A stretch of 61,516 bases of DNA from Fidelibacterota bacterium. GTDB taxonomy: Bacteria > Fidelibacterota > UBA8477 > JABMPR01. Positions 53,061-60,561 of the stretch are shown here, piece after piece; the stretch's first letter is position 1; each line of letters begins with the position of its first letter. The stretch covers positions 1 to 61,516 of the forward strand of contig JAIPJM010000003.1 of the NCBI GenBank assembly GCA_021734255.1, read 5' to 3'. The notes beneath the pieces are model-generated. The model was not told the DNA's origin. It worked only from the letters and a program-made list of their open reading frames with translations, and ran no database searches. The position numbers and the translations under genes are program-made.

Positions 53061-54595
53061 AACCTATCTTGCAGAGTCTTATTGTAATAGTAACAGCTAT
53101 TACCCTGCTACCAGCTCAAGAGCTAATAATGTTGGATACATATTTCCCCGATTCAGATCATGGCTTCAGTGATAGATACTCCACCTTCAGTAGCACCATG
53201 GCTGAGTCCGGAAATTTGCTTGCCTTATACGGATTAATCGCCTGGGGTGAGGTCTCTTATAGAGTCAGGCATTATCCACAAAACGAACCAGCCACTGCCT
53301 ATTCAGTTGGGGGATATCTTGGAAACAGTGGTTGGTATGATCCTGCTATCAGTGGGTTTTATAATCAAAAACTGCTCGTTCGGGCGACGTATTATGGGGA
53401 TTTGATCGAGCCGTATACTACCCACAGGCTTTCTTCTCTTGACCTGACAGCTGACAATGCTCACTCAGAACAGTTTTTCTATACGAAGTACAGTCACGTC
53501 AGGGGTCTTTGGAAGACAGATTCATCACACGCAAGTATCTTTAGTGAAAATCAGCCTGTGGGTGGAGTGGGTTTACTAAACTTCATTAGTAACATAGAGC
53601 TATTCAATGATCATCAAAATTTGCATGATTCAAGCTTCGTAGTGAGTGGTGACACAATTGTGCACTTTTCTGGTATTACTAATTACTCCACTACAAAAAT
53701 GAGAGATAGTAATTCTTTTATAGCAGTTTTCCATGTGCTCCAAAATGATAGTCTAGGCTTCATCTACCTCAATAATGATAGCGTAATAACTCAAAGCAAT
53801 TCAATTCTACCCGATGGAAGAGGAAGATATCAAATTCATTCTACAGATGGAATGTTTTGGGTGCTGCACTTGCCGCCAACAATTGGGGCTGCAATCAAGC
53901 TTTGGAACTTTGACACAAATACGCTCACATCTACAGTAGTGGATATTTACACATCACCATCTGGGTCAAATGAGTATATCAATGGATATTTCTCATCTCT
54001 GACTGCTGATGAATTGGTTTTGCAGATTCCAATTCTCGCTGATCAATCCTCAATGGATCCTTTAAATTGGTACGGTTTGATCAACAAGAGAATCTCCCTC
54101 AGCACTCATTCAGTTACAGCTATTGATACAATTTTTATTTTTGAGGACCAGACTGATATTATTCGTCATCGAATCTCAAATGATGGCAAGAATTTCCATA
54201 GCTTAATAGGAACGCGCACCCCTGATTATTCAAGGCTGTATTACTATGGGGTGAATAATCTAGTCAGCATAGACAGTCATAAACATCAAGTACCAATCAA
54301 GCACGTCGTCATCGAAAATTACCCCAACCCCTTCAATCCCACCACAACAATCAGCTACGATCTTCCTGAGTACACGCATGTCACTCTGACCATCTATGAT
54401 GTGACAGGTCGAGAGGTGGTGACTCTGCAGGATGTGGAGCGATCAGCAGGGTACTACGAAGTTCAGTGGAACGGAACTGACGCAAGGGGGAACCAGGTGA
54501 GCACAGGCGTCTACTTCGCACAGCTTCAAGCAGGAGCCCCGCAGCCTGACGGGGTACAGTTCAGTGAGACGATTAAGATGGTTCACTTAAAATGA
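53057..54595 (+). CDS. Secreted CTD surface protein, third in operon
   Basis: This 512-residue protein has a signal ending LLPA|Q. The body is noticeably A+T-rich and reads as repeated beta strands (SFVVSGDTIVHFSGIT); no family is recognised. The sorting domain is YPNPFNPTTTISYDLPEY, then TLTIYDVTGREV, then FAQLQAGAPQPDGV, then KMVHLK, including the APQPDGV block. Start and stop overlap both neighbours by four bases (ATGA), indicating translational coupling. Predicted T9SS substrate; function unknown. Confidence 0.7.
   Translation: MKPILQSLIVIVTAITLLPAQELIMLDTYFPDSDHGFSDRYSTFSSTMAESGNLLALYGLIAWGEVSYRVRHYPQNEPATAYSVGGYLGNSGWYDPAISGFYNQKLLVRATYYGDLIEPYTTHRLSSLDLTADNAHSEQFFYTKYSHVRGLWKTDSSHASIFSENQPVGGVGLLNFISNIELFNDHQNLHDSSFVVSGDTIVHFSGITNYSTTKMRDSNSFIAVFHVLQNDSLGFIYLNNDSVITQSNSILPDGRGRYQIHSTDGMFWVLHLPPTIGAAIKLWNFDTNTLTSTVVDIYTSPSGSNEYINGYFSSLTADELVLQIPILADQSSMDPLNWYGLINKRISLSTHSVTAIDTIFIFEDQTDIIRHRISNDGKNFHSLIGTRTPDYSRLYYYGVNNLVSIDSHKHQVPIKHVVIENYPNPFNPTTTISYDLPEYTHVTLTIYDVTGREVVTLQDVERSAGYYEVQWNGTDARGNQVSTGVYFAQLQAGAPQPDGVQFSETIKMVHLK
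54537..54554. repeat. In-frame CCCCG..CGGGG palindrome, copy 2
   Basis: Same palindrome as at 53002-53019, at the equivalent position of the third surface gene, followed by TACAG-TTCAG. Confidence 0.75.
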
Positions 54596-55908
54596 GCATG
54601 CGTGTACTCACAATACTGATAGCAGTATTTGGTTTCTCCCAAGTGCCTGCTGTAGAACCGATCACAAAGATTGCCCTTCCTGAAGAGGTCTCTGATTACC
54701 GGGACATTGAGGTCGTTGGTGACAACATCTATTATGCACACATTGCGTTCGGTGGAGGGCTGTATACTTATCACATTCAGCCTGACTTTTCCATAGTACC
54801 AATAGATACCCAAGAGCTCTATGGAGGTATCTGGGATCCAAAAATACTCGACTCGAATGGAGAATACCTATTTGTGTCACATGAAGGAGTTTCAGCCTAT
54901 GAGATTTTAAATGATGGTAAACCAAGAGAGATAGTGCACCCTGATACCACCTATAGCTTTTGGTCTATTTCAGGAATTCTAGCAGTATACCATGATTTTG
55001 TCTACGCTCTGAATTGGCGACCAATGATCGGCTCCACGAACCTGGTGACCTTCGATTTCTCAGTGCCTTCAGCACCTCTCCCAACCAATGCAATAGCTGT
55101 GTCTCCTTACTATCCTATGGTAGTTCATGATTTTGGTCACCCCTATTTAGTATTCAATCGTCCTCCATTTGTATTGGATATTAGTGATCCCGCTGATCCA
55201 ACAGGGGTAGATCAAAGCATTTTAGATGTTTTCAGACAGATCGTTCCATTCGGAGAATATCTGGTCGCAACCAAGGATGGAACCCCCACAAGAGAAAGAG
55301 TCCTACAGCTTTCACTAGAGGGTCAATTGTCTTATAAAGATAACGATAACAAGCCTTCAGCCCTTTGGTTTGGTGATCTGCGCTTTGAACCCAAAGCTGG
55401 GACCCAGTCTGGCTATCTGGCTGGGTACAATTCTGGAAGTGGAGTTGTTCATACATATAGAATGGTAGCTGACAGGCCAGAGCCTATGGCCGAATGCAAA
55501 ATCAGGATGCAGCCTCATTCAATCACACTGACTGACGATTGGCTTGTACTGACTCTTGATGATAGTCTGTATCTCTATTCTACGAAATGGATCATGACAA
55601 CTGTTGAACCAGAAGAGCCCGTCGTACTACCAGATAAACTGAAGGTTTGCGCGTATCCCAATCCGTTCAACCCCTCCACTGAGATTTCAATTTCTGTCCC
55701 ACAAGAGAGCCTGGTCCGAATGGAGGTCTTTGATGTTCGTGGAAGACTCGTGAAAACCCTGATTGATGACACCCTTTCTCCTGGGGATTACCAAATCAGA
55801 TGGGATGGCCACACAGTTCATGGAAACTCAGTGGCATCGGGCCTGTATTTCGTCCGGCTTCTGGCGGGAGAATTCAAAGCAACTCTAAAAATTGTAAGGA
55901 TCGGGTGA
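54592..55908 (+). CDS. Secreted CTD surface protein with propeller-like body, fourth in operon
   Basis: This 438-residue protein has a signal peptide ending about VPAV|EP. The body has recurring VVGDNIYYAHI, LVTFDFSVPS and FVLDISDPADP segments like LVIVD/beta-propeller repeats. The sorting domain is YPNPFNPSTEISISVPQ, then MEVFDVRGRLV, then SGLYFVRLLAGEFKATLKI. It lacks the APQPDGV insertion, so it gives the ancestral reference for that position (LLAGEFKAT vs LQAG-APQPDGV-QFSET). Coupled to both neighbours. Confidence 0.72.
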   Translation: MSMRVLTILIAVFGFSQVPAVEPITKIALPEEVSDYRDIEVVGDNIYYAHIAFGGGLYTYHIQPDFSIVPIDTQELYGGIWDPKILDSNGEYLFVSHEGVSAYEILNDGKPREIVHPDTTYSFWSISGILAVYHDFVYALNWRPMIGSTNLVTFDFSVPSAPLPTNAIAVSPYYPMVVHDFGHPYLVFNRPPFVLDISDPADPTGVDQSILDVFRQIVPFGEYLVATKDGTPTRERVLQLSLEGQLSYKDNDNKPSALWFGDLRFEPKAGTQSGYLAGYNSGSGVVHTYRMVADRPEPMAECKIRMQPHSITLTDDWLVLTLDDSLYLYSTKWIMTTVEPEEPVVLPDKLKVCAYPNPFNPSTEISISVPQESLVRMEVFDVRGRLVKTLIDDTLSPGDYQIRWDGHTVHGNSVASGLYFVRLLAGEFKATLKIVRIG

Positions 55909-55912
55909 ATAA

Positions 55913-57205
55913 ATGACCAGGACGATACAAGTCCGCTCTCAGCAAGTACTCTTACTGATTGTATTACTCACTAGCTCAAACCTGCTCGCCCAGTGGCAGG
56001 AAGTCTCAACCGTTCCCCCTGGTATTGGCCAAGCCATTGATGCAGTAGGCGACCAGATCGCCGTGGTGACTGCCAATAATCACATCTACAGAACAGATGA
56101 TGCAGGCGTCACCTGGACGGACATCAGCCCTGACAGCGGGATATTCATAGATGATGTAAGCCTGATCGATAGTCAGAACATTTGGATATGCACGAATTAT
56201 CCATTTACAGTTCAGGCCTCCTCAGATGGCGGTGACACATGGCATGTGCAGTACTATGGAGCAGGCAAAACAGACTACTTTAACTACATCGAAATGTTTG
56301 ACTCCTTAAACGGGATCGCCATGGGTGATGCGCTGAGCGGCCAGCCTGCCTTAATACTCAAGACAAATGACGGCGGTCAACATTGGATCTCAATTGATCA
56401 TGCGCTTATCGATGCCTGGTCTGGAGATCTCTGGAGACGCCTGGACTTTATCGATACACAGACCGGATACTTCTTTGTGTCGGGCATTTCGCCAAATCAA
56501 CTCTATAAGACTGTGGATAGTTGCCAGACATGGTCCACTACACCTCACCCAGAGAATCGCCTGCATGTCATGAAGTTTTATGACGAAGAAATCGGACTGA
56601 GTGTGGCCTGGAGTCAGTACAGTATCACAAGGGATGGGGGAGCGACCTGGGAGATATTGCCGAAAGCTGAAAGTTGGGGCATGGATATAGAATTTCATCC
56701 CGAAGACCCCTCTCTCGTCTGGTATTGTGCTGGTAATCAGCTTTTTTTTAGCAATGACACCGGGAGAACATGGACGAATCAACTCAATACATCGAATCCT
56801 ATCGATATCGTGATCACAGAGACAAAAAAGGGCTGGGTCCTCACTCGCTCAACTGTTTTTAGAACTGAATCGACAGTCAACCTGGACCATACGAAACTCA
56901 TTCCCGTTCAGCTCCATTTAGACCAAAACTATCCCAACCCCTTCAATCCCAACACAACGATCGGCTACGATCTGCCAGACCATTCCCACGTCAACCTGAC
57001 CATCTACGATGTGAATGGTCGGGAGGTTGTGATGCTTCAGGGTGTGGAGCAACCTGGCGGACACTATGATGTCCAGTGGAACGGAACGGACGGCCTTGGC
57101 AACCAGGTTAGTACTGGTATATACTTCGCACGGCTTCAAGCAAGAGCCCCGCAGCCTGACGGGGTACAGTTCAGTGAGACGATTAAGATGGTCCTCCTGC
57201 GCTAA
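55913..57205 (+). CDS. Secreted YCF48/BNR-propeller protein with CTD, fifth in operon
   Basis: This 430-residue protein has a signal ending NLLA|Q. Propeller blades show repeated SxDxGxTW: YRTDDAGVTWTDI, ASSDGGDTWHVQYYG, LKTNDGGQHWISI, ITRDGGATWEILP. The sorting domain is NYPNPFNPNTTIGYDLPD, then NLTIYDVNGREV, then FARLQARAPQPDGV with the insertion, ending KMVLLR. The last codons and stop are part of a GTCCTCC/GGAGGAC hairpin repeat (57191-57218). Predicted T9SS substrate and binding or display module. Confidence 0.75.
   Translation: MTRTIQVRSQQVLLLIVLLTSSNLLAQWQEVSTVPPGIGQAIDAVGDQIAVVTANNHIYRTDDAGVTWTDISPDSGIFIDDVSLIDSQNIWICTNYPFTVQASSDGGDTWHVQYYGAGKTDYFNYIEMFDSLNGIAMGDALSGQPALILKTNDGGQHWISIDHALIDAWSGDLWRRLDFIDTQTGYFFVSGISPNQLYKTVDSCQTWSTTPHPENRLHVMKFYDEEIGLSVAWSQYSITRDGGATWEILPKAESWGMDIEFHPEDPSLVWYCAGNQLFFSNDTGRTWTNQLNTSNPIDIVITETKKGWVLTRSTVFRTESTVNLDHTKLIPVQLHLDQNYPNPFNPNTTIGYDLPDHSHVNLTIYDVNGREVVMLQGVEQPGGHYDVQWNGTDGLGNQVSTGIYFARLQARAPQPDGVQFSETIKMVLLR
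57147..57164. repeat. In-frame CCCCG..CGGGG palindrome, copy 3
   Basis: Same palindrome at the equivalent position of the fifth surface gene; followed by TACAG-TTCAG. Confidence 0.75.
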
Positions 57206-57218
57206 AGCTACGGAGGAC
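57191..57218. repeat. GTCCTCC..GGAGGAC dispersed hairpin repeat forming the 3' end of a gene
   Basis: GTCCTCC (57191-57197) and GGAGGAC (57212-57218) flank GCGCTAAAGCTAC. A second frame reads SCAKATED, the spurious peptide that a common GTCCTTCGCTAAAGCTACGGAGGAC-type intergenic repeat produces in other bacteria (recognition from memory). Here the repeat overlaps the final codons and stop of the fifth surface gene. Confidence 0.6.
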
Positions 57219-57245
57219 AGGTGTATTTGAAATGAGGACATAACC

Positions 57246-57743
57246 ATGAAAAGATATTTAACTCTCTTGATCTGCATCATCTTTGTTGCTGCATGCGAGG
57301 AATCAAAGCTTGAACCCCCCTACACGACTGCCTCTATTTCTGAGAACTTTAGCTCAATAGAAAATCCTCTATTAAGATGGCGGACTTATGACTTGTCGGA
57401 TTATGCCCTCAAAGAAGGCAGATCATGTGAGTGTTTTGGACCAAATTCCTTCACAGCGTACATGAGTGATGGAGATGTGTTTGATGTAGAATACCAGCTG
57501 CCAGAGGAAGGATACGTCGGTCGAACTGAAGATCAGATCTACACGTACACTAAAGACCTTGCTATGAGTGTGGAAGAAGCGTTTTCACTGATTGATGAAC
57601 ACGAATCGACTGCCTACAGACTCGTGGTTGAATATGACGAGCGCTTTGGGTATCCATCATATATTTCTATAGATATTGATTCAATGATAGTTGATGAAGA
57701 GATCGTTAGGACGTTCAGCGATCTTGAGAGATTGGTAAGATAA
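57246..57743 (+). CDS. DUF6174-type lipoprotein
   Basis: This 165-residue lipoprotein has a signal ending FVAAC (Cys17). The domain has RWRTYDLSDYALKEGRSCECF, VEEAFSLID and YDERFGYPSYISIDIDSMIVDEEIV, matching the DUF6174 layout (xYDYTLxxSCxC ... GYPxxIxID...DEE). The function of this family is unknown. A GAGG ribosome-binding site precedes the ATG, and the gene lies 40 bp after the fifth surface gene, on the same strand, so it may belong to the operon. Confidence 0.75.
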   Translation: MKRYLTLLICIIFVAACEESKLEPPYTTASISENFSSIENPLLRWRTYDLSDYALKEGRSCECFGPNSFTAYMSDGDVFDVEYQLPEEGYVGRTEDQIYTYTKDLAMSVEEAFSLIDEHESTAYRLVVEYDERFGYPSYISIDIDSMIVDEEIVRTFSDLERLVR

Positions 57744-57788
57744 CACTAATCTGTCGCTTCTAATTGTATTAACTAAGAGTGAATTCCC

Positions 57789-58181
57789 ATGAATAGACAT
57801 AGCATTGCAATCATATTATTTCTATCAGTCTTATTGATGGTCAGTTGTGAAAATCCCATTGATCCAGATGACATGGTTCCTGTTGAGATCCATTTGACAT
57901 CAGGATTTGCTGGCAAGCATGTAATATTATCAATCAATGGTGAGGAACACCTGAATGCTCAACTATCTGAATCCAGTCCATTCTCTGCTCCTAAATTAAA
58001 ATTCAGCACGCAGCTAGAACGAGGGGAACTTGAGATTGAAGTTATGTGGGCTGCTGACTATTGGACAACAGATACTGTATATCTAGAGCTTGGGAATTCA
58101 GAGGAATACTTTCTCGCTTTACATCTTGGGGCTGATGCAGTCTCACCGACTCTGCAGGATACACCCTTCCTGTACCTCTAA
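57789..58181 (+). CDS. Small lipoprotein, unknown function
   Basis: This 130-residue lipoprotein has a signal ending LLMVSC (Cys20) followed by ENPIDPDD, a common FCB post-lipobox pattern. The rest is a short beta-rich domain (SGFAGKHVILSINGEEHL, then WAADYWTTDTVYL) with no recognised family. The pairing with the DUF6174 lipoprotein and the CTD genes suggests a surface role. No other function can be inferred. Confidence 0.6.
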   Translation: MNRHSIAIILFLSVLLMVSCENPIDPDDMVPVEIHLTSGFAGKHVILSINGEEHLNAQLSESSPFSAPKLKFSTQLERGELEIEVMWAADYWTTDTVYLELGNSEEYFLALHLGADAVSPTLQDTPFLYL

Positions 58182-58246
58182 GCCTGCGTCCCCCTTCTCG
58201 ACATATAGCCGGTTAACGCTCTGCACCTTGAATAACTGGTTATTTA

Positions 58247-58296
58247 CACTAACTTAGTGGTCTAAATACTCAATTATGAGTGCTTTGGGGGATTTA
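58247..58296 (+). promoter_or_regulatory. 50-bp leader, copy 2
   Basis: It matches copy 1 (50338-50387) at 48 of 50 positions, including the CACTAACTTAGTG palindrome and the GGGGGA before the start, but the position of the ATG in copy 1 is occupied by AAAATT here. Confidence 0.65.
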
Positions 58297-58298
58297 AA

Positions 58299-59606
58299 AT
58301 TAGGCTTACCCGAATACTTATTTTTTCACTGCTAGCCAGCTTGCTGCCAGTGATGGCAATCTCTGATGTCCCACTATTAAAGATGCGGTTCAATCGTATG
58401 GATACCACTTGTGTGGTCCCTTTGGATACCTTGGATCGATTTGTGTACATCGAAAATGGAGCGATTTACCCAGACCCACCATACTTTGAATTGGATTCAC
58501 TCATCATTTTATGTACCAATACAACTAACAGGACACTCGAATATCGGTTTTCAACATTTGTTGGAATCGATTTTGAATACGACGAGCGACAATATGATAC
58601 GCTGAATTCTTACAGTGTTACACTCGATGCGCGTGATGATTCTATCTTTTATTATCAGGAGACGAGGGACTCTGTTTTTGTCTCAGGTTTTGGAGTGATA
58701 GATACTCCTGATAGCCTGGAGACCAAAATTATTATTGAATTTGACCATGAGAATCTTTCGAGAGATCGTTTCCGTCTCACATACAGTGCTGATACCCTTG
58801 GAGATTGGTTAGCATTTTATCCCTTAGCACTTGGGAACACCTGGAAGTACTCAGGTCCCTGGCCAGATAAATCCGAATCAAAGCTGAAAGTGGTATCAGT
58901 TTCCGAAGACTCACTCGCTACAAACTATTGGCTCGCCCGACAGCAGCTTGATGGCTATGAGCGAAAATATTTGACATATGATACACTCCACCTCAAAACA
59001 AGCATTGACAATCCCTATAGCATTATAGCGCTCCCTTATGGATTCCCCTGGCACTGGGGAGATTTTTATCCCTACGAAGAAAACCATACCTCTCGGTTTT
59101 ATAATAGCATCATTATCACGCCTACAGGTAATACAAACTTTCGGGAGGTTACCATGGGTGGTGGTTTTCATTGGACCTATGGGATTGGCCTTGTAGATGG
59201 AGATTTTGAAGGTGGAGGTGATATATCGCTTCTGGGCTATAGCATAGATGGGGCGAATTGGGGTGATATCAGCGATCCGGTTTACATCCAGGAGATTCCA
59301 GCCTTGCCTCGCAATTTATCTTTAGGTATTTACCCCAACCCCTTCAACCCCAACACAACCATCACCTACGACCTGCCAGAGGACTCACATGTCAATCTCA
59401 CCATCTACGACGTGACCGGTCGGGAGGTGGTAAAACTGCTGGATGAGGAGCAGCCATCAGGACATTATGAAGTCGGGTGGAATGGAACGGATGCACTGGG
59501 GAACCCGGTTAGTACAGGACTTTACTTTGCCAGACTTCAGGCTGGTGCCCCGCAGCCTGACGGGGTTCAGTTCAGTGCGACGATTAAAATGGTTTTCTTG
59601 AAATAG
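58299..59606 (+). CDS. Secreted CTD surface protein with missing ATG
   Basis: The frame to 59606 is open from the leader onward. A good signal peptide (KIRLTRILIFSLLASLLPVMA|ISD) is encoded just after the leader, but no ATG/GTG/TTG precedes it; the first candidates are ATT 58299 or TTG 58341, and only ATT keeps the signal. The body has GNTWKYSGPW, like the first gene, and the CTD is YPNPFNPNTTITYDLPED, then NLTIYDVTGREV, then FARLQAGAPQPDGV, ending KMVFLK. Either a rare AUU start is used or the gene is freshly inactivated. Confidence 0.6.
   Translation: MRLTRILIFSLLASLLPVMAISDVPLLKMRFNRMDTTCVVPLDTLDRFVYIENGAIYPDPPYFELDSLIILCTNTTNRTLEYRFSTFVGIDFEYDERQYDTLNSYSVTLDARDDSIFYYQETRDSVFVSGFGVIDTPDSLETKIIIEFDHENLSRDRFRLTYSADTLGDWLAFYPLALGNTWKYSGPWPDKSESKLKVVSVSEDSLATNYWLARQQLDGYERKYLTYDTLHLKTSIDNPYSIIALPYGFPWHWGDFYPYEENHTSRFYNSIIITPTGNTNFREVTMGGGFHWTYGIGLVDGDFEGGGDISLLGYSIDGANWGDISDPVYIQEIPALPRNLSLGIYPNPFNPNTTITYDLPEDSHVNLTIYDVTGREVVKLLDEEQPSGHYEVGWNGTDALGNPVSTGLYFARLQAGAPQPDGVQFSATIKMVFLK
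59548..59565. repeat. In-frame CCCCG..CGGGG palindrome, copy 4
   Basis: Same palindrome at the same place in the last surface-protein gene, followed by TTCAG-TTCAG as in copy 1. Confidence 0.75.
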
Positions 59607-59633
59607 CAAGATTGTTTGAGGGGAGTTAGAAAG

Positions 59634-59653
59634 GAACGTAGCGCGCTACGTTC
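59634..59653 (+). terminator. Perfect 20-bp palindrome, possible terminator of the surface operon
   Basis: GAACGTAGCG and its complement CGCTACGTTC abut without a spacer, and fold as an 8-bp stem with a CGCG tetraloop. It lies 28 bp after the last stop of the operon and is followed by TTTCC. The T-run is weak, so it may be a dispersed palindrome instead. Confidence 0.5.
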
Positions 59654-59690
59654 TTTCCAATTCTACCACTAAATTTAAAGTGTGCTTGGG

Positions 59691-59759
59691 TCAAGCTAAT
59701 CCGGTCGAGTTGGACGCCACCCCGATCCCGAAACTCTGGGCTGCTGAGGCCCACTTCTC
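59691..59759 (-). pseudogene. Duplicated 3' end of yqgE (22 codons plus stop)
   Basis: The minus strand reads EKWASAAQSFGIGVASNSTGLA and a stop, against the same peptide with one change (S instead of P) at the end of the intact yqgE (60562-60630). The two segments match at 62 of 69 bases. Most differences are synonymous third-position changes (GCA/GCG, AAC/AAT, TTA/TTG, TGA/TAA stop). The similarity ends right at the first GAG codon. This is a truncated remnant, not a functional gene; it is oriented like yqgE. Confidence 0.85.
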
Positions 59760-59800
59760 TATCAACTTTTAGATTTTAGCAGTTACCACGATTAAGTAGT

Positions 59801-60475
59801 TTACTCTCTCGGTTTTAAGATCAGCACATTATCGATTTGTAGTGACCCTTCAGCAGAATCACCTGGTGCCGTGCCAAAACTGATCTGCACAAGATCGACC
59901 AGTCGCCCATTATGTGAAAAATAAGGATAGCTACCGAGGTGAGTGTAGGAAGTTGATTCAGGTGTTTTGACTGCTAGCATATAAGCCCCATTTGGTCCCA
60001 TATGATTAAACATGGTCAGTTTGAATTGGTACCATTTGTCTAGATCATAGGCAAATGAGGTCGGGACATTCCCACTGTGAAGATGAGAAATGATATCCCC
60101 ATCCCTGAAGAGAATCTCAGGAGCCCAATCAATACTGCCATCTTCAGCATGGCCTCGGAAGTTCATGTAAGACAGGTTGTCAGAGAATTTCAGATCAAAG
60201 GTAGATACTAGCGATGAGTGCTCACCGATGGAATCGTGATCGAAAATGTGATAGATATAAGCTGTTCTGCCAGTCGATCCAATTTCCAGTGAGTTTTCAT
60301 CCAGAGCGGTCGTGGAAGTACCTCTCCATAGAGAGTTTGAAAACTTATCAAAACTGTCAAAGAAAAGCGTGTCATAATTGATTACAACTTTAGGTCCTGG
60401 ATCGTCGACCTTTTCACAAGTAGTAAAAATGAGCACCATGCAGAGTGATAAACAAATGATGGTGGTCTGCTTCAT
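59801..60475 (-). CDS. LamG-like lipoprotein between yqgE tail repeats
   Basis: This 224-residue lipoprotein has a signal ending IFTTC (Cys20). The mature domain is beta-rich (FFDSFDKFSNSLWRG, SLEIGSTGRTAYIYHI, GSLQIDNVLILK) and resembles a concanavalin/LamG-like lectin jellyroll, often a carbohydrate- or ligand-binding fold. The gene is the only one between the yqgE tail fragment and the intact yqgE, and stands opposite in direction to the surface operon. Function unknown. Confidence 0.6.
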   Translation of the reverse strand: MKQTTIICLSLCMVLIFTTCEKVDDPGPKVVINYDTLFFDSFDKFSNSLWRGTSTTALDENSLEIGSTGRTAYIYHIFDHDSIGEHSSLVSTFDLKFSDNLSYMNFRGHAEDGSIDWAPEILFRDGDIISHLHSGNVPTSFAYDLDKWYQFKLTMFNHMGPNGAYMLAVKTPESTSYTHLGSYPYFSHNGRLVDLVQISFGTAPGDSAEGSLQIDNVLILKPRE

Positions 60476-60561
60476 GATTCCCCCTCTAACTAGGCTAATC
60501 TTTAATGAACGTAACTCTCAGATCATAGCATACAATGGCTTAAGCATGGGTGAAAGTCATA

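Noticed and set aside
58276..58335. A short ATG-initiated frame (MSALGDLKLG...) across leader copy 2
   Set aside because: Copy 1 of the leader has no ATG at this place and its frame stops at once, so a conserved leader peptide is not supported.
59761..60561. Complete integrative element between the yqgE tail copies
   Set aside because: The segment contains only one lipoprotein gene and no integrase or transposase, so only the footprint-like repeats are reported.
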